Shown one piece after another: positions 10,010 to 22,100 of a stretch of 64,000 bases of DNA. Position 1 is the stretch's first letter; every line of letters starts with the position of its first letter. Origin of the DNA: Akebia trifoliata (taxonomy: Eukaryota > Streptophyta > Magnoliopsida > Ranunculales > Lardizabalaceae). Position numbers and translations under genes: made by a program. The notes beneath the pieces are model-generated. The model worked only from the letters and a program-made list of their open reading frames with translations. It had not been told where the DNA came from and searched no databases. The DNA is taken from the NCBI GenBank assembly GCA_017979445.1, contig CM030719.1:26527996-26591995 (forward strand), in the 5' to 3' direction.

Positions 10010-12658
10010 TGTAGACACCCCAATTTGTATGAACCTATTAGAAATTTTCGAAAATTTCAAGAGGATTTCAATTAAAAGTCTAAAACCCTTCAATGGGCCC
10101 ACATTGCATAAAAATTATTACTTGGCACATTTCCTTGCGCATACATGCATACATATATCATCTAACATGACCTTTTGTTGATCAGGAGGTCCACATTGCG
10201 TGTTGCCTCCCACTCTTTTTTAACTGTTACGACTTGAGAGAGAGAAAGAGAGAGTGACTTGATATATTATGTTGATTGCACCATCTACCATCGTATGTCC
10301 CTCTACATGTTTTATCTAGATCACATAGTATTGTTTTGAGTCCTAATAATATAACTCGCTAGGTGACATACTCAAATGACTCCATGAAGTGGACAAGTTT
10401 GGGAATCGTTGATTTGTATGCCTCGGGATATACTTTTTTATGGGAAAATGCAATCATATATCCTGCAGCGTACAAATCTACTATACTCGAACTTGTCACC
10501 GTCATGGAGTCATTTGAGTATACTACCTGGTGAGTCATATAATCATGACTATTTTTTTTTATGCGGACATGACGATGTTATGGGGGATTATCAATTGATT
10601 GAGTCGGATCCTTAACTCAAATTTGACAAGTATATTGTCAATGGGCTGGGTTTTGGACCAGACTGGCACCAATCCCATCCCAGATCTTTTTTTTCTTGTG
10701 TAGCCTGCGTTTCTTCAACATGAGGTACTTCGGAAGACACTTTTAGGCCTGAATGAAAATGTGTGGTCGATAAAAGAAAGTGGTTTTTTGGAAAAATTAG
10801 GGAAAACGTCCCATCCATTGGCTCCTGTTTGGACCATGTATGGGTAGTGTTGTTAGGTCTGTTAAGCTATAGATCAAACCAGGATCTAATTCAAGTTTAA
10901 GGCTGGGTTTGAGCTTGATTGTTTTGCATGCCCATACCTTATCCCTAATTTCACACCCACCTTCCTAATCATAGACCAACCCAATTTCCTAACCACTCCG
11001 TATTAAACCCACTCTCAAACCTAGTCTTAATACCCAAAGTTCATAATCAAAATCCAAACCCAAGTCTAGTACCAAGTCTATTCCATTACACCTCCTCAAA
11101 AGATGATACATGTTGATTTCTCATAAGCCCCCAATACCCAATGCTCTAATCTAATTGGAGGGTTAACACCCTTTTGTGAAAATCTAAGAATACCATTTTA
11201 AAAAGTGTGATAAAAAAATGTACTTTAGTCTTTGGTAAAAATTTCTAAAGTTGGGAGAACTTCCAATCTTACATTCAAAATATGGGAATCTATAAGTACA
11301 TATATAGAGTATTTCCGTTAGTCTATTTAAAAAATATACATCTACTATTGCTTTACTAGTTATTTACAAATAAACCAAGGTCTACTTTACCTTTACACAT
11401 GTCATTCTTCTACTCACTCTCTCAAAAGTACTTTTTATTTTCTTATCTCTATTTACAAAAAAAAAAAAATCAAAAATAAAAAAATGCTTTAAGATTTCTT
11501 CATAAATTCCACTTTTACCTTCATACAAATGAAAATTTTAAAAATAAATAACCTAAATCTCATGTCCATTCTTTTTAGTTTTAAGGTTTGACCACTTTAT
11601 CCCCAAAAATTCTCCAAAAACTCTACAAATACCCTCACTTTCTATGAGCAATTTATGCTATTAAGCCCCCATCTCTCAACCTAAAACTCTACTCCATCTT
11701 TCATATCCTAACCTTTAACTCAACAACTTTCATTTTCTTTAACCATTTACCCTCAACTTCATTACTCAACCCTCAATTTCATCTCTCAATGCTCAAGGTC
11801 ATTTAAGACCATCAAGGGACAAGGTGGGTTAGGATCTAATTATTTTTAAGTTTGCATATTCTTCTTTTACCCCCTTTTTTTTTTTCTTTTTAAAAATCTT
11901 TATGATGTAATGGAGAATCCTCCTTCATCTTGAGTAGATTGAAGCTCAACCATGAGTATGGAATACTTGAGGCGGTTTAATTGAAAGCATGGAAGGCTTG
12001 AGGCGGTTTAATTGAAAGCATGGAAGTTGAAGCATTTTTTAACACATTTTCCTTTCATGCATTATAATGTACACTATGCACACATATTACACATGTTTGG
12101 CCATAATGAAGAAATGTGTAACTCTCTTAATGAGGTTAAAGCACTAAGTTTCTAGCAAAGCATGCATGCATCAAAGTCATGTCTCTAAGGAAACTTCATC
12201 CATGAATTTTTTTAAAATCCTAAACCAACATTTCAACTCATGTAAAATGTGATGATGCCATGAGATATCCTCTTCCATAGTATATTCCCATGTTAATACT
12301 AATATTAAACCCTTTCAAAGAGGAACATACTCATTATGTGCACACACCCACTTCATGCATCTCATGCATTTTTGATGTTATGCTAATTATTCAAGAATAA
12401 ATAAATTTAAAAAGATAACCACCTTAGGTGGAGAGAATAGAGTACCTAACACCTTCCCCATTCTCTAACCGAATCCCCTTACCTAGATCTTATGTAGACC
12501 ATACCTTTTTCATTAATGAGAGTTACTAAAATGCCATGAAAAATGAATTTTCTGAAAAATTGATTCGAGTGCCTATTCACATCCATTTTTAAAAAAGAAT
12601 AGTGGCGATTCCAAACAACGTAGCATTAAGGTTCAAAGATGAACATCTCATGTCTACA
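10010..12658 (+). mobile_element. Solo LTR (TGTAGACA...TGTCTACA), family 2
   Basis: The block starts TGTAGACACCCC and ends ATGTCTACA, so its termini form an 8-bp inverted repeat with TG...CA ends. It is flanked by CCGTG (10005-10009) and CTGTG (12659-12663), a 5-bp target duplication with one mismatch. Near the right end are GTACCTAACACCTTCC and GTGGCGATTCC, words seen near the 3' end of long Ty3/gypsy LTRs and also present in the other LTR family of this window. No coding domain is present, so an LTR-LTR recombination product is the best explanation. Confidence 0.75.
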
Positions 12659-13555
12659 CTGTGAGTTATTCAGAACAATTCAATAATCTGGAGAATAATA
12701 CTTTCATTGAAAAAAATGAAAAATTTGTGAATTTTTCAAGAATTAAACAAGAGATTGCTAACAAGGATTTGATAGTAAAAAAAAAAAAAATTATCCTTGA
12801 TTTATGAGAATTGCCATTGGCACTTATTTCACCTCAATTATTGAATTATTTAGGATAAATTATCATTTCGTGTGTCGATATATGCAAAAAATTCCGAGTC
12901 AATACATTATTCATATTAATTTTGAAAACATGCATGAATCATTTTTTAGAAAATTCGTTGGTAGGTATTTTTAATTTAAAGTGAAGAACTCGCTGATAAA
13001 TTGTTAATGAATTTGCCATTAAAAAATAAGGATATTTTGTCTTAAAATTTATAAATGAATTCGTCTCTTTAATACCAACGAATTCATCACTTTAAAATCA
13101 AGGATGTTTTGACTTTAACTTTACCAACGAATTCATATTTGTCACTTTAAATTAAAAATACCTGCCAGCAAACTCATTGAAAAATGATTCATGCATGTTT
13201 TCAGAATTAATCTGAACAATGTATTGAAACTAGAATTTGAAAAAAAATTGCACACATTTTTGGGAAAAATTCCAACTATTTATCACACCCTAATTGTAAA
13301 TTAAAATAATTTTTTTTTGAAAAATAATTATAAATTAAAATAAACTCTTCCAACATTACAATCCTTTGGCTCAAATTATAGTCTCAACATTATAACACTA
13401 TTCAAACAATTTAAGTTGTTATTTACAATTATGATTAGACTTATATATAATCCTGCTTTTATTAGCACCCCAACTTTTACTTAATCTCAACCATTTATAT
13501 ATATATATTTTAATTGGGCCAATAGTAGCTAACCCGAAAACAGATATGCTAGTGA
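12659..13555 (+). other. 5' flank of pseudogene C
   Basis: The sequence from 12800 (GAGAATTGCCATTGGCAC) and near 13465 (CACCCCAACTTTTACTTAAT ... CCAATAGTAGCT) is the counterpart of 4350-4960 upstream of unit B. It holds a foldback element and an A-run at about 12778-12790. No gene is seen. Confidence 0.55.
12896..13229. repeat. Foldback element, copy 3
   Basis: The left arm (12896-12990: ATACATTATTCATATTAATT, GAAAACATGCATGAATCATT, TAGGTATTTTTAATTTAAAG) pairs imperfectly with the right arm (13127-13229: CTTTAAATTAAAAATACCTG, AATGATTCATGCATGTTTTC, AATTAATCTGAACAATGTAT). It is the same family as 4016-4240 and 4493-4665, and again sits in an F-box gene's upstream region. Confidence 0.6.
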
Positions 13556-13995
13556 AAAGAGTAATTATAAAAACACCCCGCAAAATTAATAAAGGCAACC
13601 CTCACCATAGCCAATTTTTTATTTTTATTTTGTCTTATATGGGTTAAAAGTTTCGAAATAATTAAGCTGATTTTTGACGAGAATGATGTTTATGGTCTGA
13701 AGATTATCTTCACAAAAAATCATCTCATTTTGAAATTTCTAACCCCACCAAAACTGATTTATAAAAAAAAAAATGGATGATTTACGATTCTTGAACTTGT
13801 TTTGATGGAGTTAAAAGTTTTGGAATGGGCTGATATTTGGCGATGAAGATTTTGATGACGAGATCTTCCTCACAAAAAAAAAAAAAAAAAAAAAATCAGC
13901 TCAATAACTTTTAACTCATATAAGACAAAACAATTCCCTTATAGTGTGGGTTGCTGTTATTAATTCATGGGATACTTTTATAATTACCCTTATGA
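13556..13995. repeat. Foldback MITE next to pseudogene C
   Basis: The outer ends are inverted repeats: GTAATTATAAAAACACCCC at the left matches, in reverse complement, GTATCCC-type sequence and TTTTATAATTAC at the right, with AATTAATA and GGCAACCC / GGGTTGC following inward. Inside are two further palindromes built on GGGTTAAAAGTTTCG, AGCTGATTTTTG and CACAAAAAATCA. The same internal words occur in the MITEs at 61070-61560. The right end lies about 60 bases from the F-box remnant. Confidence 0.6.
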
Positions 13996-14059
13996 AAACT
14001 TTATTATTAATTTCCACTTTCCTAAACGGCCAGAGTCACTTGCCACACTTCCAACACAA

Positions 14060-14690
14060 CGCAAAGATAGAAAAAAACCTAACCCTAACCTTAATTTTCG
14101 AACCAGTGAAGACGATAGAAGATCTACCACCAGGTTTGATCCAAGAAATCTTCTCAAGACTACACTTCAAATTTGTACTTGAAAGTAGGTGTGTATGCTC
14201 AACCTGGCGTAATTTAGCTAATGAACCTGGTTTTGTACTGTGTTTTTTGCTGTGGGAAGTCGCTGAACGTGCCAAATAGGTTGGTTCTACGTAGCAAACG
14301 TGTTTGGCTTACCAAGTTGAAAGTTGGCAGTCAATTAAATTCGATTATTTTTTGCTGAATCAGTTGACTAGCACAAGTTGAATGAATCCCTCGGCTACAC
14401 AACACCTCTCTCTCTCTCTCTATCGCTTTTACTCTCACTCTCACTCTCACTGTGTATAAGAATAGAAGGTGACACTGGATCACCTCTAAATCCATTCAAC
14501 AGGTTGCGAGACTCGTGATGTTGCAATTCAACTCTGTAATTTACCATTTAAATCATGGCTTCCTAGATTCAACTTAGTTGGTTCTTGTAATGGATTTATC
14601 TGCTTAGCAGATCAATGTTATAGATATCGAAGTATATTTATATGTAATCCTCTAATCGGAGAGTACATGACATGCATAGCTTTTCAATTT
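14060..14690 (+). pseudogene. F-box pseudogene (unit C), internally replaced and truncated
   Basis: The first part (14060-14240) encodes a degraded F-box: TIEDLPPGLIQEIFSRL and SRCVCSTWRNLANEP, close to unit B. About 270 unrelated bases (14240-14510, with CT-rich microsatellites) replace roughly 110 bases of the gene. Homology then resumes at 14510-14685 (GTGATGTTGCAATTC ... GGTTCTTGTAATGGATTTAT ... GAGAGTACATGA), matching unit B 5360-5520. There the coding match stops and the next bases match the 3' flank of unit A from about 705. The whole F-box-associated C-terminal half is missing. No functional product is expected. Confidence 0.88.
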
Positions 14691-15254
14691 CATTTTCTTG
14701 AAAATTTATTTGGTCGTGCATGGTGTTATCTTACATGAACATATTTCTCGTCAATGCCACTTGTTTGGTACAAGTCAATGAGGTGAAATTCAGATTAAAA
14801 ATAAAGAACTCGTTAGCCATGTTGTGAATCTCTTGTCATGGATCACCTATTCCACAAATCTGTTGGACTCCTTCGATTTTGGAGTAAGGGGAATTAAAAT
14901 CGGGAAGCATTCTCTATTCTACAGAGTATCTGTGGGTTGGGCTTAGAAGAATAAGTTGTTTCCTGTTTAAGCCACCTCATTCAATTGTTTCATGATATGA
15001 GGAAGCCTCCATAATTTACTAGTGTTTTGAATTGGTTAAAAATACTCGAGTACTGATTGCTAGACATCAATAGTAGATTTCACTACATATATATGCAAAA
15101 CACACACACACACACAACTACAAAAAAAGATGGCATTTTTATTAAAATCTTTTGGCAAATTAAGTCTTAGAAAATTTTCAGCTATTTCGTTATTACTACA
15201 AGTACACCACAATCGTGTGAATGCAAGCAACTTTTTTGGAAATACGTAAATAGA
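14691..15254 (+). other. 3' flank of unit C
   Basis: This stretch is the counterpart of 705-1010 and then 2170-2260 of unit A (CCACTTGTTTGGTACAAG, GGTGAAATTCAGATTAAAAA, CAGAGTATCTGTGGGTTGG). A CA microsatellite lies near 15100. The flank is interrupted at about 15255 and resumes near 22100. Confidence 0.6.
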
Positions 15255-15710
15255 TAAGATGTTTCAATGAAAAGAACATTATTTCCATGGGATGCTTGCT
15301 CTTCTAAAATTGCTTGCTTTGTTTGGGTAGCATCCTTGGGCAAAATCTTGACTGTGGATAACGTTATCAAAAGAAGGGTTATTTCGGTTAACTTTTGTGG
15401 GCTATGCAAGGAGAATGGCGAGTCCGTAGATCACCTACTCATTTATTGCAAGTGGCCTTAGAGATTTGGTCATATTTTCTAAGGCTTTTTAGAGTAATGT
15501 GGTTCCTAGGTCATTTCAGAATTTAATGGAAAGATGGCTAGCCATAAGGTGGGGTTTCTCGGCGTTTAAAGAGAAAGCTTTGGAACATTACTTCTTTTGC
15601 AATTTGCTGGAAAATTTGGAAGGAAAAAAAACTTAGGAATTTTCAGGGGAAAGAATCCTCGGTTGAAGGCAGTATTTGTTCTATATTGGGGTCTATCTAA
15701 TACAGAACAC
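15255..15710 (+). mobile_element. LINE ORF2 fragment (zinc-binding/RNase H-proximal part)
   Basis: The + strand encodes KIACFVWVASLGKILTVDN and NFCGLCKENGESVDHLLIYC, typical of the cysteine-rich region after the reverse transcriptase of plant L1-type LINEs (CxxC...HLxxxC). Stops and frame changes follow. The fragment has lost its reverse transcriptase and is dead. The continuation near 21850-22090 may be the 3' end of the same insertion. Confidence 0.7.
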
Positions 15711-16482
15711 AAATCAAGTCAACGATTAAGGGTTCCAATGAAAAATTTGTAATTATTTAGGTTTTCACTTATTTGGATCTAGATTTATCATTTGAAATTA
15801 TTTTAGATTAATTAATTATTTAATTTTTTATTTTAGGACTTTAATTTTATGTTTTGGAGACTTATTTTCATGTTTTATTAGTTGGTTTTACTATAATATT
15901 TAGAGGCAGTTTATTAACTTTAGTTTATCTTTTATTTACATTTATTAGGGCTGAAAAATTAGGAGAGAAAAAGTTACAAAAATTAGGTTAATTTAGTTGG
16001 TATTATAGTGTGACTAGGATTCTTGATTTATTTTCTTTATATAGATTGTATTAGTTTTTATTTATTTATTAATGAATAATGGAATATGATAGATAAAAAT
16101 TGAGATTGGAGCTTTGATATTCCTATTAATGGTGTGGTGTGAGGCCATTTTGGAGTAAGTCCAATATAACATTATTTTCTTCTAATCTTTAATTTTTTTT
16201 TTCTATACTTTTGTATTTCTTGATTTTCTTTTAGTTTCTTGTTCTTGATTTTTTAGAATTCTTGATTTTCTTTTAGTTTCTTGTTCTTGATTTTTTAGAA
16301 TTTTTGATTTTTGATTATTAAAACCTACAAACATCACCTTTAATTCTTTTCCAAATCTTTAACCTTTAATCATTTTCTTATCCTACAAATCTTTAATCAT
16401 TTTTATTGGGATTGTGGTCATACCAACAATCATTGTTTTCATTTTACCTTTTGGGATTAACCAATCCTAAACTAAATTCCTC
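15711..16482. other. AT-rich stretch between LINE fragment and solo LTR
   Basis: No coding potential is seen. It has a TATA-like TTTATATAGATTG near 16038 and a short tandem repeat at 16200-16310 (TTCTTGATTTTCTTTTAGTT twice, AGTTTCTTGTTCTTGATT). It may be an old LTR inserted in the LINE, but no ends could be fixed. Confidence 0.35.
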
Positions 16483-17669
16483 TGTAGACACCCCATTTTT
16501 GCATCTGCTTCATTCGACAATTCGTCACCCAGTTATCGTGAATTCCTAATGATGATCGCAAAGAACTCGAAGGCTTGTGAGTACTGTCCCTGATTCATTC
16601 CATTTCCACTCTTTTTATCTCCCTTACTCGTTACGACTCGATATAGAAATTTACACACACTTAGGATCGCTACATCTTACACCCGATTTAACAAGCACGT
16701 ACGCTTAAGTTCGTTACACAGTTCGATAACCCATAGACCTTGCTATGCTAGGAAAACATGACTTTAAAACTTAAAAATAATCACGTTGGGACTGAAAGAA
16801 GCTTCACGTTAAAATTCGTAAAAAATTGCAAAAATCGACAAAATGACGAAAATACCCCTCATAAATTTTAAATCTTCGAAAGACTACGAAAGTACCTCCA
16901 TTGCACTCAGAACATGATTTCGAGTCTAAGTGGATCTAAACTGACGAAAATAGAGAAATTTATAAAAAATCATAAAAATGATCAAAATGCCTCTCAACAT
17001 CCAAATTCAATTTAGAGATCCCGATCCTTAGGAAAATCTAATAAAAATCGAAATCCTAAACTAAAAAATAAAATTCAAATTAAAAAATTAAACAATTCAA
17101 ATAAAAAATTCCAAAACAATTAAAATTAAACAATTCAAATTAAGAAATCTAAACAATTAAAATTAAAATAAAAAAATCAAAATTTAATCAAGCAATCAAA
17201 CTTAATAAAAAAAATAAAAAATCATTCAACCAATCAAAATCAAATTGACCAACATTGACCAACCGATTAAATAAAAAATCACTCCATCAACTAAAATCTA
17301 TCGAACTCAAATTCTATCCAAATCTAATTAAAATTCAAAATTGAACTCAATCAACCAAATCAAATTAAAATCCGAAATAAAATACAAATTAAAATTTTTA
17401 ACCAAACCCAAAACAAAGTTAATCAATTAATAAAACTCAAAATTAAAAAATCAACCAATAAAAACTCGAAACAAAACCAATCGATCGACCAACCAAAACT
17501 CGACAACAAAAGACCACTAACGTGCTACGAGTAGCGGGGGAACGCCCCACCATCATTCTCAAAAAGAGAATATAAAAAAAATCAAGAAAGAAAGACGTGT
17601 AAAAAAAAAAAAAAAAAAAAAAGAAACAAAATTTGTGATAGAGAAAAAACGAAATAGAAACTTAGTATC

Positions 17670-17677
17670 TATTTAAG
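17670..17677 (+). promoter_or_regulatory. LTR TATA box, first copy
   Basis: TATTTAAG sits between the AT-rich half of the LTR and the CT-rich transcribed-looking half. The same element is found at the corresponding place of the other LTR copies (26653-26662 and 47712-47719 on the - strand), which supports it as the core promoter. Confidence 0.55.
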
Positions 17678-19340
17678 AGAGAACGCCCTCTCCATCTAGG
17701 GAGGACGTTTTGGCTATTCTCATCTCCATGTTTTCTTCTCACAGCCTCTCTGTGTGCTGCACATCCATTTCATCTCCCTCCCTAATTTCTGGGACGATCC
17801 ACACAGTAGAATAAGTGAAAAACGATAAGAGATCAAACAGAAGAATAAGAGAAGAAGAAGAATAATAGAAGGAAGAGGACCTACCTTTGCATACCTATTG
17901 CCCCAGCAACTGCCCCAAATACCTCCTCTCCTCTTTGTTTTTCTGCCATTAAAACCACCCACATACCTCCATTTTTTCTCCACCATTGAAACCAGCATAA
18001 AAACTCACAGTTTAGCCTCCCATTAATATGTTTAACTAATGGTTTCAGTCTCCTTTTAACATCCCCACAGTTGCCGCTCTCCTCTCTTTAAACCTTCTAG
18101 TAGCAGTCCTCTTGTCTCCCATTTTCTATTCTATCCTAGCAGCCATTAACGTCTGATACAGCCTCTCTATCCTCCTCTCCATCACATCGTTTGCCTTCTT
18201 ATCTAATTTACCCCAACAGCAACAGCTCTGCCCCCTTTTTTCTCTCCACGTTATCTTCTGCAAGGTTTTCTTGGACGGATTCAGATTATCATCCTTGCCC
18301 TCATACCCATCTCTAGTACCCATGCAGCACTTCATCATCAATCTACCTCTCTGCCTAGTCCTTACACCAGATTTAACAAGCACGTACGCTTAAGTTCGCT
18401 ACACAGTTCGATAACCCAGAGACCTTGCTACATTAGGAAAATATGACTTTAAAAATTAGAAATAATCACGTTGGGACTGAAAGAAACCTCACGCTAAAAT
18501 TCGTAAAAATTTGTAAAAATAAAAAAAATGACGAAAATACCCCTCATAAATTTTAGACCTCCGAAAGACTACAAAAGTACCTCCATTGCACTCAGAACAT
18601 GATTTCGAGTCTAACGAGACCTAAACTGATGAAAACAGAGAAATTTAGGAAAAATCATAAAAATGATCAAAATTCCCCTCAACATTCAAATTCAATTTAG
18701 AGGTCCCGATCCTTAGGAAAATTTAATAAAAATCCAAATCCAGTAAACAAGCCAATCTAAATTAAAAAATTAAACAATTCAAATAAAAAAAATCCAAAAC
18801 AATTAAAATTAAACAATTAAAATTAAGAAATCTAAACAATTAAAATTAAAATAAAAAAATCAAAATTTAATCAAGCAATCAAACTTAATAAAAAAAATAA
18901 AAAATCATTCAACCAGTCAAAATCAAATCGACCGACATTGACCAACCGATCAAATAAAAAATCTGTCCATCAACTAAAATCTATCGAACTCAAATTCTAT
19001 GTAAATCTAATTAAAATTCAAAATTGAACTCAATCAACCAAATCAAATTAAAATCTGAAATAAAATACAAATTAAAATTTTTAACCAAACCCAAAGCAAA
19101 GTTAATGAATTAATAAAACTCAAAATTAAAAATCAACCAATAAAAATTCGAAACAAAACCAATCGATCGACCAACCAAAACTTGACAACAAAAGACCACT
19201 AACGTGCTACGAGTAGCGGGGGATCACCCCACCATCATTCTTTGAAAGGGAATAAAAAAAAATCAAGAAAGAAAGACGTGTAAAAAAAAAAAAGAAACAA
19301 AATTTGTGAAAGAGAAAAAACGAAATAGGAACTCAGTGTC

Positions 19341-19348
19341 TATTTAAG
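19341..19348 (+). promoter_or_regulatory. LTR TATA box, second (duplicated) copy
   Basis: TATTTAAG is repeated in the second unit of the tandem duplication, so this solo LTR carries two potential core promoters 1671 bases apart, both pointing toward unit C flank and 22 kb. Confidence 0.55.
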
Positions 19349-21805
19349 AGAGAAAGCCTTCTCCATTTAGGGAGGACATTTTGGATATTCTCATCTCCAC
19401 GTTTTCTTCTCACAGCCTCTCTGTGTGCTACACATCCACTTCATCTCCCTCCCTGATTTCTGGGACGACCCACACAGCAGAATAAGTGAAGAACGATAAG
19501 AGATCAAACAGAAGAATAAGAGAAGAAGAAGAAGAATAGAAGGAAGAGGACCTACTTGTGCATACCTATTGCCCTAGCAACAGCCCCAAATACCTCCTCT
19601 CCTCTTCGTTTTTTTGCCGTTAAAACCACCCACATACCTCCATTTTTTCTCCACCATTGAAACCAGTATAAAAACTCACGGTTTAGCCTCCCATTAATAT
19701 GTTTAACTAATGGTTTCAGTCTCCTTTTAACGTCCCCACAGCTGCTCCTCTCCTCTCTTTAAACCTTCTAGTAACAGTCCTCTTGTCTCCCATTTTCTAT
19801 TCTATCCTAGCAGCCATTAACGTCTGATACAGCTTCTCTGTCCTCCTCTCCATCACATCGTTTGCCTTCTTCTCCAATTTACCCCAACAACAACAGCTCT
19901 CTGCCCCCTTTTTTCTCTCCACGTTATCTTCTGCAAGGTCTTCTTGGACGGATTCAGATTATCATCCTTACCCTCACACCCATCTTTAGCGCCCATGTAA
20001 CACTTCATCATCAATCTACCTCTCTGCCTAGTTGCCACTTTCAGTTTTTTTCTTCAATTGATATCCTAGTACCGGGTATTCACAGCCTTTGGGTCCTCCT
20101 TGAAGGAATCAACTCGTCATCTTTCTCTATTAGGTAAGTTTATTTTGGTTCATTTTTTTTATGGCATAATTTATTGCATGTTCATAGGATTAGAAAAGCA
20201 TTTTTAGGTTTTTTTTTATGTTCTTATTTGTTTGCATTTCAATAGCGTTAGGAGAATGTTTTTATTTATTTATTTATTTTTTATTTCTTTACTTTTTACG
20301 TTTCTATTTGTTTTTTGCATATTGATAAGGTTGATAGAATATTTTTTTTATGCCTTTGTTTTATACGTTTTTTTTTTTTTTTTGTTTTACATGTTTGTTT
20401 TACGTGGGTGTCATTTTCTATTTTATTCTTTTTGCATATTGATAGGATAGGATAATTTTTTAAGGCATTTTTCTAGGTTTTATTTGTTTTTGCATATTGA
20501 TAGGATTAGGGGGATATTGTTATATTTTTTTTTATTACTTTTTCTATTTTATTTTTGCATGTTAGTATCAGGAGATTGTTATTGTTAAAATGCTATGATC
20601 ATTGTGCCCGAATTTGATTTGTATGACTCATGATGATATTCAATTTTCTTGCAATGTGGATGGAAAATATATTTCTATGATAAGTTGGTGATGAGTTTAG
20701 AATTAGTCCATGAATTAATGTACCCCTTAACTTGATAAACATGCATGTCGTTGAATGATCACTATTTCGATAAAATCAAAAATCATGTATGCATGCTCGT
20801 CTTGATTAGTTTAAGGATTCGATGAACATGGAATTTTTCTTGTAGATTTTCCTTTCAAATTTAAAAATTTTATATAATGATATTTGTCAATCTCCAATTT
20901 GGTAAGCATGATATCCTAGATTCTTTGCTATTTGGTACATTTCCAATTTGGTGATTCTTGGCAAATCCATAAGCTTCTAATTTGGGACTTCATTATTCAT
21001 ATAATTCTTCAATTTGGAAATTATTTGTGGATTATTGGAAAATTCATACTTGGAAACTTTTTAATATAGGATTGCGTAGTTTCTATTTTGGAAGAATATA
21101 TGTTCATAGATTTCTATTTTAGAAATTTCATATTTTTAGCAATTTCTCAATCTATAAGATCCTGCACTTTCATATTTAAAAGGTTCATGTTCATGAAAAT
21201 TTGGGAGTCTCAAATTTAGAAACTTACATTTTTGGAATTTTCTATTTTGGAAAATGTATCTTTTGAAATTTCTAATTTGGGAATTCAGTACATTTTTTTG
21301 AATTCTAATTTGGGAAACTTCAGATTCCCAATTTGGAAGTTTCTACTTAAACGGTTTGGAAAATACTTGCATGTAGAATTCCGTAATTGATTTCAGATCG
21401 TTGAGCTAATTAGGGCTTTTTTCAAACCCTTCTATATGTTATGGAATTCAAAGAATGATCATGTAATAATTGGGACAATTTTAGCTATGCGATTTGTTTG
21501 ACAAACCAAACATAAATTGATGATGATGATTGGACTGTAGTTTTTGTGTGTTGACCATTGGATGGTTTTGGATCGTAATAGAGACCGATCATGTTGATCG
21601 AGCGGGTTTGGTGCCTAACACCTTCCGAAACTCGTAATCTGACCCCTTACCCATCTCTCTGATCCATGGATTGACCCATATCCATTTAGAGTTAATTTTG
21701 GTTCCTAGACCTAAACTAGGTGGCGACTCCCATATTTCAAAATCTCCTGTTTAATAAATCGGACCCCTATCCACTATTTATTGAAGAAGGGTCGAGGCGA
21801 TTTCA

Positions 21806-22100
21806 TCCTTAAGCCCCATATTTTCTTATCTCACCTTATCATTCTGCATCACTATCTTTTTGTGGAACAAGCATTTTGATGAGTCAAAGGGGGTCTACTT
21901 CGAAGACTTAAAAGCCAAGTGGGATTGGATTTGTAGCATTGTTTTTTAGTTGGGTTTGTCTTTTCTTGCATTTTCTTGTTCTCCTTATTTGTTCTTTGCT
22001 TGTCTTTATATTATTCTCTTTGTTTCATGGTCTCCTCAACCATACTATTAATAAAGATTTTTGATTTATAAAAAATAAAAATAAAAATGTGTGACCACAA
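21806..22100 (+). mobile_element. Probable 3' end of the LINE split by the solo LTR
   Basis: The piece includes CTATCTTTTTGTGGAACAAG and TTTTGATGAGTCAAAGG, then TTTGTTTCATGGTCTCC and an A-rich end at about 22066-22090. It lacks an open frame. It is most simply read as the tail of the LINE beginning at 15255. The link is an inference, since no overlapping coding sequence joins the two parts. Confidence 0.4.

Larger units (their letters stand above)
16675..20032 (+). repeat. 1.68-kb tandem duplication inside the solo LTR
   Basis: Copy 1 spans about 16675-18359 and copy 2 about 18360-20032. Both begin TTACACC.GATTTAACAAG and CACGTACGCTTAAGTTCG and end ACCTCTCTGCCTAGT. The period is 1685 at the left edge and 1673 at the right, with small indels such as a shortened A-run. 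The other copies of this LTR have only one unit, so the duplication arose within this copy or its recent parent. Confidence 0.9.
16483..21805 (+). mobile_element. Solo LTR (TGTAGACACC...GATTTCA) with internal tandem duplication
   Basis: The block starts TGTAGACACCCC and ends GGTCGAGGCGATTTCA. It is flanked by TCCTC (16478-16482) and TCCTT (21806-21810), a 5-bp target duplication with one mismatch. The same termini, in the opposite orientation, define the LTR at 23975-28009, which supports the boundaries. Words near the end include GGTGCCTAACACCTTCCG and GGTGGCGACTCC, as in long LTRs of Tat/Ogre-like Ty3/gypsy elements; that family placement is an inference. No gag-pol is present. Its 5.3-kb length, against 4.0 kb for the other copy, is explained by an internal 1.68-kb tandem duplication. 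Open frames inside are incidental. Confidence 0.85.

Noticed and set aside
17720..20137. Several open frames near 17.7-18.4 and 19.8-20.1 kb on both strands
   Set aside because: They are inside the duplicated LTR unit and differ between the two copies by frame-breaking indels.
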